Positions 25,013-37,460 of a DNA stretch of 64,000 nt are shown here, one piece after another. A program made the position numbers and the translations under genes. Position 1 is the stretch's first letter. Every line of letters starts with the position of its first letter. The stretch is from Dyadobacter tibetensis Y620-1 (GTDB lineage Bacteria; Bacteroidota; Bacteroidia; Cytophagales; Spirosomataceae). Location of the stretch: assembly GCF_000566685.1 (NCBI RefSeq), contig NZ_AZQN01000003.1, forward strand, positions 248,001 through 312,000, in the 5' to 3' direction. The notes beneath the pieces were generated by a model that was given only the letters and a program-made list of their open reading frames with translations, searched no databases and was not told the DNA's origin.

Positions 25013-26374
25013 TTATCTTCTTTTACTTCTGCTCGATCCCTTGCCTGAGCCTGTTCCGGAACCTCTTCTGCCTTCTTTCTGACCCTTTTTCTCTGGCTTG
25101 ATTCTGGTGGGATATATTTTCTTTTTCTCATGAAAAGCTCCCAGAAAAGTAGGGTCTTCTTTTCGTTTTTGTGCATCAATTTCCCGAAGCATTTCCTGCT
25201 GTTCAGGCTTTGGAGTAGTCAGAATCTCCAGATCAGCAGGTAGCGGCTTTTGGGGAATCTCTGTTCTGATGATTTTTTCGATTTTGCGAATATGATAAGC
25301 GTCTGCCATGGTCATAAACGTTATGGCTTTCCCAATATTGTTTGCACGGCCGGTTCGGCCAATCCGGTGCACATAATCTTCATAAATCAAGGGCACGTCG
25401 AAATTAAATACATGGCTCACTTCGGTAATATCAATTCCGCGGGAGGCCACATCTGTGGCGACAAGCACGCGTACCGAGCCTTCTTTGAATGCCTCCATAG
25501 CATTGGTACGTGTATTTTGCCCCTTATTAGCATGTATTACTCTTATCTCTTCTTCCGGAACTACCTTCCTTAAAAGGTATTTATAAACAAAGCCAGCAAT
25601 TTCCCGACTCCGTGTGAAAATTAGCACACGCTTAAATTCATCAGAGCTCTGTAGGAGATAGGTCAGCAAGTTTATTTTGGTGCCAAAGTTGGGGAGCTCA
25701 TAGAGGACCTGTTCTACCATTTCTGCAGCCGTGGCTTGGGGGGTCACTTCTATTCGGGTAGGGAACTCTAGGAATTCGAAAGAGAGCCTCTCCACCTTGT
25801 CGGCAAAGGTGGCTGAGAATAACAGGTTCTGTCTTTTGCGGGGCACAATTTCCAGCATTCTGCGGATCTGTGGCATAAAGCCCATGTCCATCATTTTGTC
25901 GGCTTCGTCCAGAACCAGGGTTGTAAGATGTTTTACAACAACAATTTCTTTCAGGTATAAATCCATAAAGCGCCCCGGCGTAGCCACGATAATATCTACC
26001 CCACTTTCTATTCCTTCTATCTGCGCCTTGGTGCCGACTCCACCAAACAGCGCCACGGTGCGAATATCGGTGTATTGGCTAAACTGCTTGATGGCAGAGG
26101 TAATCTGCATGACCAGTTCTCGGGTAGGTGCCAGAATAAGGGCCCTGGCATGCACACCCTGAGCATATTTAATCTTCATTAACAAAGGAAGCGAATACGC
26201 TGCGGTCTTGCCTGTACCCGTTTGGGCTATTCCTAAAACGTCATGACCCGCCTGAATAAGGGGGATGGCCTGCTCCTGAATGGGCGTGGGCTTGCTATAT
26301 CCCGCCTCTTCTATCGCATTGAGAAGTTGACGGTTGAGCTTAAAATCTTCAAAGGTAATCTGCGTTGTCTGCAT
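25013..26374 (-). CDS. DEAD-box ATP-dependent RNA helicase, RhlE-like
   Basis: 453 aa from ATG 26374; the frame continues five codons upstream to 26389 but that extension overlaps the promoter box. Helicase motifs appear in order: Q motif TPIQEQAIP, motif I AQTGTGKT, Ia PTRELV, II VLDEAD, III SATF, V VATDVASRGID and VI HRIGRTGR. The C-terminus is a basic low-complexity tail (KKGQKEGRRGSGTGSGKGSS...), which usually adds RNA affinity. It likely acts in RNA folding, ribosome assembly or decay. RhlE is the closest subgroup by N-terminus, but subgroup assignment is tentative. Confidence 0.93.
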   Translation of the reverse strand: MQTTQITFEDFKLNRQLLNAIEEAGYSKPTPIQEQAIPLIQAGHDVLGIAQTGTGKTAAYSLPLLMKIKYAQGVHARALILAPTRELVMQITSAIKQFSQYTDIRTVALFGGVGTKAQIEGIESGVDIIVATPGRFMDLYLKEIVVVKHLTTLVLDEADKMMDMGFMPQIRRMLEIVPRKRQNLLFSATFADKVERLSFEFLEFPTRIEVTPQATAAEMVEQVLYELPNFGTKINLLTYLLQSSDEFKRVLIFTRSREIAGFVYKYLLRKVVPEEEIRVIHANKGQNTRTNAMEAFKEGSVRVLVATDVASRGIDITEVSHVFNFDVPLIYEDYVHRIGRTGRANNIGKAITFMTMADAYHIRKIEKIIRTEIPQKPLPADLEILTTPKPEQQEMLREIDAQKRKEDPTFLGAFHEKKKIYPTRIKPEKKGQKEGRRGSGTGSGKGSSRSKRR

Positions 26375-26378
26375 GATA

Positions 26379-26386
26379 CAAAGGTA
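26379..26386 (-). promoter_or_regulatory. -7 box unusually close to the helicase start codon
   Basis: The minus strand reads TACCTTTG, an exact TAnnTTTG match, ending only 4 bases before the ATG at 26374-26372. Transcription from it would begin at or next to the start codon and give a leaderless or nearly leaderless mRNA. It could also be a chance match. Confidence 0.35.
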
Positions 26387-26628
26387 CAAAAAGTATTACT
26401 GTCTAGTCCTGCCCGGTATTCTTCTTCGAAAGGATTATTCCTGTCCAATCCCATATTTTCAATAGGAGCATCCAATATGACAAGCCGTTTGTACGTGATT
26501 TTTTGAATTTTTTCTGAGGAACTAGCATACTAAATTGCCGCTCTTTGGTGACCTTTCCATTTTTTATCATCTAAACAGTAAGGTACTTCTTACCATTTTG
26601 ATTTGAAACACACTTAACATCCAAAAGA

Positions 26629-27132
26629 ATGAAAAAATCAATTTTAAATTTCAGCGTTCTGTTATTGGCTTCTGTAATGACCTTCTCGTCTTGCTCTAAA
26701 AATACCAAAGAAGAGGCCAATGAGGCTGCTGCCTCGGCAATGGCCGATGTAGAAGATGCCGGAACAAAAATGAAAGATGCCACCATGGATGTGGCCTCAG
26801 ACGTAAAAGAAACGACACAAGATGTTGCCGGAGACGTGAAAGATGCCTCCAAAGGGTTGATCTCAGGCGTGAAAAATGCCTCTGAAAAAGTTGCAGATAA
26901 TGTCAAAGAGGCGGGAGGTAAGGTTGCCAGCGGCGTAAAAGATGCCTCAAAGTCTGTTCAGGAAAAGGTAGCCAGGCTGGATCAGTCAGCTAAAAACCAA
27001 TACGATGCCTTCGATAAGGAAATTAAGCGCCTGGATCAAGAGATAGCCAACGCTTCGGCCATTCAAAAAGCTAAGTTACAAAAGACTCGTGAGGCCATTA
27101 TAAATAAGCGTAATGCCTTGCTGGATAAGTAA
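26629..27132 (+). CDS. LEA-like helical repeat lipoprotein
   Basis: 167 aa. A signal peptide ends in the lipobox-like MTFSSC (Cys22). Residues about 28-130 are a run of imperfect 11-residue repeats built on Ala, Lys, Asp and Val (KDATMDVASDVKE, DVKDASKGLISG, GVKNASEKVADN, NVKEAGGKVASG). This is the pattern of LEA-4/apolipoprotein-type amphipathic helices. The final 35 residues look like a separate coiled coil (FDKEIKRLDQEIANAS). It is probably a membrane-attached periplasmic stress or spacer protein, an inference from the repeat type. A single-gene unit with its own terminator. Confidence 0.82.
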   Translation: MKKSILNFSVLLLASVMTFSSCSKNTKEEANEAAASAMADVEDAGTKMKDATMDVASDVKETTQDVAGDVKDASKGLISGVKNASEKVADNVKEAGGKVASGVKDASKSVQEKVARLDQSAKNQYDAFDKEIKRLDQEIANASAIQKAKLQKTREAIINKRNALLDK

Positions 27133-27157
27133 ATTCATTGTATTAAGGTTCAATCAT

Positions 27158-27195
27158 AAAAAAATGGTTCCATTGATAAAGTGGAGCCATTTTTT
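27158..27195 (+). terminator. Terminator after the LEA-like gene
   Basis: AAAAAATGGTTCCA (from 27159) pairs with TGGAGCCATTTTTT (27182-27195) with one wobble pair, and the stem ends in a T-run. It is a typical intrinsic terminator. Confidence 0.75.
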
Positions 27196-27293
27196 GCCTT
27201 AAAGGCAATGGTTTTTTCGGTTGCCTAAATATTTCATAAATTGGCTCCTTCGTGTTATTCACGAAACCTGATTCCTAAAACATAACTATTCCT

Positions 27294-28634
27294 ATGAAAC
27301 TTAACTTTTCCTTTCTCCTTATGTCCTTCATACTAGTGATTCACGGCTGTATGGCTAAGGATACATCTACTACTGTGGACACGCTTCAAAAGCGTGAAGG
27401 GCGGATACATATCCCCATGGGCGGAAATGCCTATGTACGCACAGGAGGCCAAGCAACTATCTCTTCCAAAGGACTCGTTAACTGGGCAAGTCCCAACGAT
27501 GTCATTGACAGTTATATCCGCTTTGCCAAAACCGGGAAGGTGAATTTATTTCTTAATGCCCAAGCTCAGGGAGATAGTCGAATTAACATCCGTCTAGGAG
27601 ACCAGTCTAAATTGGTGAATTTAATAAAGTCTGGTGATGGCTATTGTGCCCTAGGTGAATGGTCCATTGCGGATACCGGTTATGTTAAAATCTCCCTTCA
27701 GGGCGTCAGTAAAACGGGGGGTAATTATGCTGAAGTGTATTCCATCATTGCCGATGGAGAGGCCGTAAATCCTCAGGCCTGTTATGTGCAAAATAATAAG
27801 GATAATTACTTTCACTGGGGACGTAGAGGCCCCTCAGTTCATCTTAACTATTCCGTGCCAGAGGCACCCATAGAATGGTTTTATAATGAAGTTACAGTGC
27901 CTGAAGGTCAGGATATTGTAGGTTCCTATTTTATGGCTAATGGCTTTGCAGAAGGGTATTTTGGTATGCAGGTCAACTCCGATTCCGAGCGCCGTATATT
28001 ATTTTCCGTATGGAGCCCCTTTCAAACTGACGATCCCAAATCGATTCCCGAGGGCAAACGCATTGTCCTATTGTCCAAAGGAGATCAAGTTCACACCGGC
28101 GAATTTGGCAACGAGGGTTCAGGTGGGCAGAGTTACCTGAAATACAATTGGAAAGCGGGTAAAACTTATCGTTTCTTACTTAAGGGAGTACCTACTTCAA
28201 ATAAGACGACTACATATACCGCTTATTTCTTTGCTCCTGAGACTCAGAAATGGTCACTAATCGCTAGTTTTAGACGGCCCGAGACAGACACCTACCTGAA
28301 GCGCCTGCATTCCTTTTTAGAGAATTTTATTCCAGAAAAAGGAAATGTCACCCGACAGGTTCATTTTGGGAATCAATGGGTGAAGCCTGCTTCCGGATCC
28401 TGGGTAGAACTTACCCAAGCTAAGTTTACAGCCGATGCCACTGCCCGAAAAGGGTACCGCATGGACTATGCGGGAGGGAGTAATCAACGTTCATTTTACT
28501 TGAAAAACTGTGGCTTCTTTGATAATTTTACCCCCATCAATGCTCAATTCAAAAGGGAAGAGCTTGGTGTGGCTCCTCAAATAGATCTGGAGGCGGTCAG
28601 CCGTTTGTCTGAAGATGCTGCAAGGCAGCCCTGA
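27294..28634 (+). CDS. DUF5077/DUF3472 domain lipoprotein
   Basis: 446 aa. A lipoprotein signal ends in LVIHGC (Cys19). Residues about 40-165 match the DUF5077 type (beta-sandwich, starting IHIPMGGNAYVRTG). Residues about 185-420 match DUF3472 (HWGRRGPSVHLNYSVP, MANGFAEGYFGMQVNS, GGQSYLKYNWKAGKTYRFLL). This pair of domains is frequent in Bacteroidota surface or periplasmic lipoproteins and probably recognises carbohydrate, though no catalytic activity is established. Its last 38 bases overlap the end of the convergent helicase gene. Confidence 0.83.
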   Translation: MKLNFSFLLMSFILVIHGCMAKDTSTTVDTLQKREGRIHIPMGGNAYVRTGGQATISSKGLVNWASPNDVIDSYIRFAKTGKVNLFLNAQAQGDSRINIRLGDQSKLVNLIKSGDGYCALGEWSIADTGYVKISLQGVSKTGGNYAEVYSIIADGEAVNPQACYVQNNKDNYFHWGRRGPSVHLNYSVPEAPIEWFYNEVTVPEGQDIVGSYFMANGFAEGYFGMQVNSDSERRILFSVWSPFQTDDPKSIPEGKRIVLLSKGDQVHTGEFGNEGSGGQSYLKYNWKAGKTYRFLLKGVPTSNKTTTYTAYFFAPETQKWSLIASFRRPETDTYLKRLHSFLENFIPEKGNVTRQVHFGNQWVKPASGSWVELTQAKFTADATARKGYRMDYAGGSNQRSFYLKNCGFFDNFTPINAQFKREELGVAPQIDLEAVSRLSEDAARQP

Positions 28635-31041
28635 TCTGCGCATAGGAAAATTCGTCACCTAAAGCGCGTCTCACCTCAGTGGCTGACAAGGTGTGGTGCG
28701 ATCTACAGTAATCCAGTATAGGGTTTATTTTTTCGGGAGGGAAAAGGCTGAAGGCGTTCAGATGTCCGGTAGAAATATAGTAGAGCAAATGTGACTCTAC
28801 TGCCGTCATACTGAGCTTTCTGGCACGGGCAATTTCCGTTGGGGATTGTCCGTCCATAAACGCCTCATAAGTAATCTGACGGGGATGAGGCTTCTTTTTC
28901 GATAATTTTATTTCCGTAAATGCTTTTTTCGTGGTTTTAAGAATCGATTGAGGATCTTCTCCTGAATTTTTAGAAATCAGGTTTAATAATTCGTTTCCAA
29001 ACTTGCGAAGTTTTGTCTTCCCAATCCCGGGAATCTTGCCCAATTCTTTCAGGTTTCGGGGTTGGCTGCGAGCCAGTTCTGATATGCATTTTAACGAAAG
29101 AATTTGATAATCATCCACCTGAAAGGCGGCAGCTTTTTCATTGCGCCATGACTTTATCCGAAGGTATAAACCAGTGTTGGCCTGTCCCCTCGGAGCCTGG
29201 CCTGATATAACGATGGGCCTGTCAGCAGTGAAGTAGTCAATATCAGCATTCGATTTGGTTTGTAAATAGGTATGGGCTGCGAAACCATGCTGTGAGGCTA
29301 CCAGGCATTTTTCTTTTATATAAAGGGCATGGCGAAGTGCTTCCAGCATATTGCTGATGTTTTGTTTAAGTGCGGTATTATCGGTTTCAATCTGAAATAG
29401 TTTTAACCTCGGAAGAATTATTTCCTGTATTTGGGTCACAAAATATTTAGATGCCTGTGATATGCGCGTCTTGAGTTGAGGATATTCCATCACCCCATTA
29501 GCCTCTTCTAAAAGCCCTAGAAGTTGATTTTTAAACTTATCCGCTACCAGGTAAAGTTGAGTCCAGAGTAGATCGTTAATGGTTTGAAATTCTTCCACCA
29601 CGTGTTTGTTTAAAACCATTAAGTTCTCTTGAATTACTTTGATCAGCTGATCGGAAGGCTTTTTCAGTGGGGTGAAATCGAATAGATCTTGTAATAAACC
29701 CGATTGGAATACCTGCTTCTCTACCTGTAGTTGAAGTTCATTGGGCGGGTGGGCCCTTACTTTCGAACTAAAATTGGCTACCAGTGGATCTGTTTTTACG
29801 CTGGACTGGGTGAAGGGCTTGCTCAATACCAGTCCATTCAGGCTTTTACAACGGCTCAGAGCCACATAAACCTGGCCGGGAGAAAAGGACTCACTCGCAT
29901 CGATTATAGCCTTTTCAAAAGTGAGCCCCTGACTTTTGTGAATGGTAATGGCCCAGGCGAGTTTGAGTGGGAGTTGAATGAAGCTTCCCAAGATTTGCTC
30001 TTCCATTTCTTTGGTTTCGACATTCATCACATATTTGATATTCTGCCATTCCGCTTTTTCTACAACGATCTCAGAGTATTGGTCTTTGCATTTTACATAT
30101 ATAGTGTCTGAAGCAATTCGGACCACCTTGCCAATTTTGCCATTATAATACTGTTTTTCGCGACTCGGATCATTTTTAATAAACATTACCTGAGCACCCA
30201 CTTTCAGATCCAAGCTTTCTTCAGTAGGATAGTTATGAGCAGGAAAGTTCCCTTTGTATTCGGCTTCAAAGGATATTTTTTCCCCTTCTAACTGGTCCAG
30301 TTTCGTAGCATTAAGCTGGTGCGCGAAGGCTTTATGCGTCGTCAGGGTTATGTAGCCCTCATCATCCTCCGGTTTGAAATTGGCTATGAATCGTTCGTTA
30401 AGCGTTTGGATGCTTACTTCATCCAGCTCATTGTCTCGGACCTGATTGAGCAGATTCACGAAAACGGGATCACTTTGCCGGTATATCTGAGTCAGTTCAA
30501 TGCAAATAGGTTTTGTTGGAGCAAGGGCCTTACTTTCAAAAAAATAAGGGTTTTTATAATGTTCTCTCAGTATTTGCCAATCCGAATGGGATACAATGGG
30601 TGGGAGTTGGTGTAAGTCACCAATCATAAGGAGCTGTACCCCACCAAATGGGCTTTCCCGATTTCGGTAGTGGCGCAGCACATCGTCCATAGCATCTAAT
30701 GTGTCGGCGCGCACCATACTGATTTCATCAATTACTAAAAGATCCAGTCCCTTTAGCACATTAATTTTATCCTTGTTAAATTTAAATCGGTTCTGACCTT
30801 GGAAACCGTCGGGAATGTAGGGGCTAAAGGGTAGTTGAAATAGGGAATGGATGGTTACGCCACCCGCATTAATCGCTGCTACTCCAGTAGGAGCCACAAT
30901 AGCCATACGTTTGGGTAAGGTATCTTTGAGTGTGTGCAGAAAGGTTGTTTTTCCTGTACCCGCCTTGCCAGTCAAAAAAATATTTTTGCTGGTATAGTGG
31001 ACAAACTCCCTTGCAAGTTCAAGTATGGGATTGCTAGTCAT
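28597..31041 (-). CDS. PIF1-type helicase with RecQ-like HRDC and HTH tail
   Basis: 814 aa. Residues 1-430 form a PIF1/RecD-family helicase: Walker A GKAGTGKTTF, APTGVAA, Walker B DLLVIDEISM, GDLHQLPP and the UvrD-like C-terminal ITIHKSQGLTFE with VYVALSRC. The middle, about 440-610, is helical. About 620-700 is an HRDC-like domain (LYLRIKSWRNEKA..., RNLKELGKIPGIGKTKLRKFG). The end, about 735-814, is a helix-turn-helix (GQSPTEIARARKLSMTAVESHL) like the C-terminal module of bacterial RecQ. It probably unwinds structured DNA. The gene overlaps the convergent lipoprotein gene by 38 bases at the 3' end. Confidence 0.88.
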   Translation of the reverse strand: MTSNPILELAREFVHYTSKNIFLTGKAGTGKTTFLHTLKDTLPKRMAIVAPTGVAAINAGGVTIHSLFQLPFSPYIPDGFQGQNRFKFNKDKINVLKGLDLLVIDEISMVRADTLDAMDDVLRHYRNRESPFGGVQLLMIGDLHQLPPIVSHSDWQILREHYKNPYFFESKALAPTKPICIELTQIYRQSDPVFVNLLNQVRDNELDEVSIQTLNERFIANFKPEDDEGYITLTTHKAFAHQLNATKLDQLEGEKISFEAEYKGNFPAHNYPTEESLDLKVGAQVMFIKNDPSREKQYYNGKIGKVVRIASDTIYVKCKDQYSEIVVEKAEWQNIKYVMNVETKEMEEQILGSFIQLPLKLAWAITIHKSQGLTFEKAIIDASESFSPGQVYVALSRCKSLNGLVLSKPFTQSSVKTDPLVANFSSKVRAHPPNELQLQVEKQVFQSGLLQDLFDFTPLKKPSDQLIKVIQENLMVLNKHVVEEFQTINDLLWTQLYLVADKFKNQLLGLLEEANGVMEYPQLKTRISQASKYFVTQIQEIILPRLKLFQIETDNTALKQNISNMLEALRHALYIKEKCLVASQHGFAAHTYLQTKSNADIDYFTADRPIVISGQAPRGQANTGLYLRIKSWRNEKAAAFQVDDYQILSLKCISELARSQPRNLKELGKIPGIGKTKLRKFGNELLNLISKNSGEDPQSILKTTKKAFTEIKLSKKKPHPRQITYEAFMDGQSPTEIARARKLSMTAVESHLLYYISTGHLNAFSLFPPEKINPILDYCRSHHTLSATEVRRALGDEFSYAQIRAALQHLQTNG

Positions 31042-31143
31042 ATTTGTATTGCGGCATTACATAAATGTGCTTTACAAAAATAACATTTCTCCCTGGTATA
31101 TATGGGTTCACAGCCATTAATCGTTACCCTGTTAGAAGCTAAA

Positions 31144-31893
31144 ATGAGTATAGATATGCTTTATGTCACTGCAATTATCTCTGGTATTTTTCTGGCAATT
31201 TCCTATATACTTACAGAAGACAATGCTCGTTACTTGCTCTCTGGCTATAATACCATGTCGGCCGAGAAACGTGCAAGAGTTGATATCAAAAATTATATCC
31301 GGTTTTTCAAAGACTTTCACAGGAAGCTGAGTATAACCCTTTTTCTGGGAACCTTGGGCTTATGGTTAATTAGCCAGAACTGGGCCTCCGTTTTCATGGT
31401 AACTTACCCTTTGTTGGCTTATGTCTATTTCTTGTGGAGAGGTCATTCATACTATTCTAAAGCAGATAATAGCCTGGCTACTTATATTCCTATGGGGATT
31501 TTGCTTGTCGTGACGCTGGTAATTGGCCTGACCACGATTCGTGACCTGAAGGAAAACGAATTAATCCTGGAGGACAATATTTTAACAATCAAAGGAAGTT
31601 TTGGGTTAACTCTCCAAAGCGATGATATACAGGATATCCGTCTGGTTGCGCAGTGGCCTGCTGTTTCATATAAGGTTCGTGGCTTTGCGGCAGGGTACGT
31701 GGCGAAGGGACTATTCAAAACTGAAGATAAGGAAGTGGTTCATCTGTTTATCGATAAACGATACGATGAGGCATTAAGGCTTGATACTTTTAAGGGAGTG
31801 ATATATTATAACACCGAGCCCTCGATGCTGAAGCGTGTGAATGCTAAGATAATGACCTGGAAAGCAGAGAACGCTAATCGGAAACAGAATTAG
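31144..31893 (+). CDS. DUF3784 family membrane protein
   Basis: 249 aa from ATG 31144; the upstream part of the frame to 31102 is hydrophilic and unlikely. The first helix is followed by YLLSGYNTMSAEKRARVDI, the DUF3784 signature. Helices two and three (LSITLFLGTLGLWLIS and VFMVTYPLLAYVYFLW) and a fourth (IPMGILLVVTLVIGLTTI) follow. Residues about 150-249 form a soluble PH-like beta domain (LEDNILTIKGSFGLTLQSDDI). It sits in the cytoplasmic membrane; function unknown. Its stop overlaps the end of the convergent acyltransferase by 4 bases. Confidence 0.8.
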   Translation: MSIDMLYVTAIISGIFLAISYILTEDNARYLLSGYNTMSAEKRARVDIKNYIRFFKDFHRKLSITLFLGTLGLWLISQNWASVFMVTYPLLAYVYFLWRGHSYYSKADNSLATYIPMGILLVVTLVIGLTTIRDLKENELILEDNILTIKGSFGLTLQSDDIQDIRLVAQWPAVSYKVRGFAAGYVAKGLFKTEDKEVVHLFIDKRYDEALRLDTFKGVIYYNTEPSMLKRVNAKIMTWKAENANRKQN

Positions 31894-32933
31894 GCAAATT
31901 GCTTAATTTTTTGCGATTTTTTCGAATACCATCTTCTGATTTGGTCGTTGAGTGGTGTTTCTATATATTGATTAATTATTGAAGCCATCATGAGACTGAT
32001 AATCAGCGTCAGAAGGATTGCAATCTCTATACTAAATGAAAATTCTTGTTGCAATGCGTTGATCAACTGGGAGCCTATGTATTGGTGAAGGAGATAAAGG
32101 CTATAGGATATTTTGCCTAAATAGAGGAATGGTTTGGTAATAAGAAAATTGAGACGCTCCATAATAAAGAGGACGAAGATCAGGTGATAGCCCAAAATAA
32201 GTCCATAATGCTCCCAGGCAGATATATGGTACATGCTTCTTCCCCCCTTGTCATGAAGATAGCAGGCCAGTAAAAAGCTTGCACAGAGACAAAGTATATA
32301 GCGATTTGTAAGACCATTGAACTTAACTTTATAAAATACGATCCCTGAAAAGAATAGGGGAAAGTGATTCAGAATCTGGATTTTCAGAGTGATGTATTGG
32401 TAAGCGCTAGGGTAGTAGGGACTTAACAGATGAAAGACGGCAATGACCGCCATGATTACTAGAGAATGGTTAATAATGGCGTCGATTTTTTTATATACTA
32501 GCAGAAGAAAAATCCAGAAATAAAACCATAATTCTACCAGGAGCGTCCAGTAGGACCCGTCCAAATCTTCGATTCCGAAATAGGTGGGAAACATCGTAAG
32601 GTTGGCAATGACTTGCGGAAGGCCGAAATTCTGGGGTTCGAAATAAAGTACAAAAAGTGCTGTAATCGTTACGCAAACCCAGTAAGTAGGATACAAGCGA
32701 GCAAAACGGAAAACGACAAAATCTTCGGCTCGATTTATTCTGAGGATGCTCATATAAATTACGAATCCGCTGATCATAAAAAATATATCTACACCCGTCA
32801 CGCCATAGCGGAATTCCCAGCCCAATTTAATGGCATTGTCATTCATTGTAAAATGAAATATGACAACTGCTAAGGCTGCAAAACCACGTAATACGTCAAG
32901 CTCAGCTATACGATTTCTCTTTTCTAATCTCAT
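31890..32933 (-). CDS. Acyltransferase 3 family membrane protein
   Basis: 347 aa from the internal ATG 32933; six more codons are open upstream. It has about ten helices. The family start is clear: IAELDVLRGFAALAVVIFHFTM with the conserved RGFAA and active-type His in FHF, then GVDIFFMISGFVIY. ISYSLYLLHQYIG near the C-terminus is also typical. It probably O-acylates a surface polysaccharide at the inner membrane. No glycan gene cluster is next to it. It is a distant relative of the 16492-17496 gene, with little identity outside the motifs. Confidence 0.88.
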   Translation of the reverse strand: MRLEKRNRIAELDVLRGFAALAVVIFHFTMNDNAIKLGWEFRYGVTGVDIFFMISGFVIYMSILRINRAEDFVVFRFARLYPTYWVCVTITALFVLYFEPQNFGLPQVIANLTMFPTYFGIEDLDGSYWTLLVELWFYFWIFLLLVYKKIDAIINHSLVIMAVIAVFHLLSPYYPSAYQYITLKIQILNHFPLFFSGIVFYKVKFNGLTNRYILCLCASFLLACYLHDKGGRSMYHISAWEHYGLILGYHLIFVLFIMERLNFLITKPFLYLGKISYSLYLLHQYIGSQLINALQQEFSFSIEIAILLTLIISLMMASIINQYIETPLNDQIRRWYSKKSQKIKQFA

Positions 32934-33044
32934 CCCATAGTTGTGTGTCACCGGCTATATCCAATAGCATCAGTGTGTTAAAGCAAAATTAATTAAAAAA
33001 TTGCGCTATTCCTTCCCTGACACGGCGATACCCGTATCATTCGA

Positions 33045-33095
33045 TCATAAAACAGTATTAATACGCATATGGTGCGTAATAATACTGTTTTATGA
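33045..33095 (-). terminator. Large inverted repeat downstream of lacZ
   Basis: TCATAAAACAGTATTA (33045-33060) is exactly inverted at 33080-33095. Inside it, TACGCA (33062-33067) pairs with TGCGTA (33073-33078) around TATGG, leaving a single A-A mismatch. The 51-base hairpin lies 32 bases past the lacZ stop and is probably its terminator, with U-rich flanks. Confidence 0.7.
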
Positions 33096-33126
33096 TTAAA
33101 ATTAAATTTATTTGTAGGGTTAGTTA

Positions 33127-36543
<3,417 letters not shown>

Positions 36544-36589
36544 TTATTTAGGTTTTGGTAGAATCTTTCCAATCGGGGCATAGATTTGC

Positions 36590-36597
36590 TAGCTTTG
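36590..36597 (+). promoter_or_regulatory. Promoter -7 box for coaX
   Basis: TAGCTTTG is an exact TAnnTTTG match, 73 bases before the coaX ATG at 36671. No -33 element is evident at the usual spacing. Confidence 0.5.
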
Positions 36598-36670
36598 TCT
36601 CGTAATTTTTCGCCTTTTCGACTAAGTATTACGTTTTTATTATCTTTTATTTTACTATAAAAATAGTCCC

Positions 36671-37441
36671 ATGCTCCTTGCTGTAGATGTTGGCAACACA
36701 GATACCGTTTTTGGATTATACGAGTCGGATGACTGCGTGAGTGTTCTTCGCATACGCACCTTATCCACTGAGTCTCCGTCTAATTATGAATCTCAGATTC
36801 GATTACATTTTATGGAGACGGGACTCTGGATGGGGGATGTTTCTACGGTGGTATTAGGTAGCGTAGTCCCCGATATGACTCCCATTCTTCAAAAGGTTTT
36901 GCTATCCCTTTTCGGGGAGGGTACTATATTAGTTGGACCTACCATTTTTCCCGAACTAAATATAGCCATAGACCATCCTCACGAGATAGGAGCGGATTTG
37001 ATCGCCAATTCCGTTGCCGCAATGAACCGATATAACAGGAACTGTGTGATCGTGGATTTTGGCACTGCACTCACATTTACTACGGTATCGGCCCAACGTG
37101 AAATATTGGGTGTGGCCATACTTCCAGGACTCAAAACGGCGGTAAAAGCGCTATTTACCAATACGGCTCAGCTGCCGGAAGTACCTCTCGAGCTACCCCA
37201 ATCGGCCATTGGCAAAAACACAGTTCATGCCATTCAGTCGGGAATACTGCTGGGGTACGAGGGTTTAGTGAAGTCACTCCTGTCGCGTATTAAGGAAGAG
37301 CTTCAAGGAGATTGTATCGCTATAGCGACGGGAGGTTTGTCCTCTATCATTGAAACCCTACAGGATGAGTTTGTGGAGATAGATCCTCGGCTGACCTTGG
37401 ATGGTTTACGACTCATCGGAGAGAGGGTCAGTAAAGCATAA
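36671..37441 (+). CDS. coaX: Type III pantothenate kinase
   Basis: 256 aa, normal for CoaX, which phosphorylates pantothenate with ATP in the first step of coenzyme A synthesis. The N-terminal phosphate loop is DVGNTDTVFGLYE. Other ASKHA-fold motifs are GADLIANSVAA and the second phosphate segment DFGTALTFTTV. The adenosine end ATGGLSS is also present. The gene is monocistronic with its own probable promoter; the convergent AIG2-like gene ends 20 bases away. Confidence 0.95.
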   Translation: MLLAVDVGNTDTVFGLYESDDCVSVLRIRTLSTESPSNYESQIRLHFMETGLWMGDVSTVVLGSVVPDMTPILQKVLLSLFGEGTILVGPTIFPELNIAIDHPHEIGADLIANSVAAMNRYNRNCVIVDFGTALTFTTVSAQREILGVAILPGLKTAVKALFTNTAQLPEVPLELPQSAIGKNTVHAIQSGILLGYEGLVKSLLSRIKEELQGDCIAIATGGLSSIIETLQDEFVEIDPRLTLDGLRLIGERVSKA

Positions 37442-37460
37442 GCTCGCTTATCGATTCTGG

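Noticed and set aside
26571..26906. 111-codon minus-strand frame opposite the LEA-like gene
   Set aside because: Its Ala/Ser-rich repeats mirror the repeat codons of the real lipoprotein gene on the other strand.
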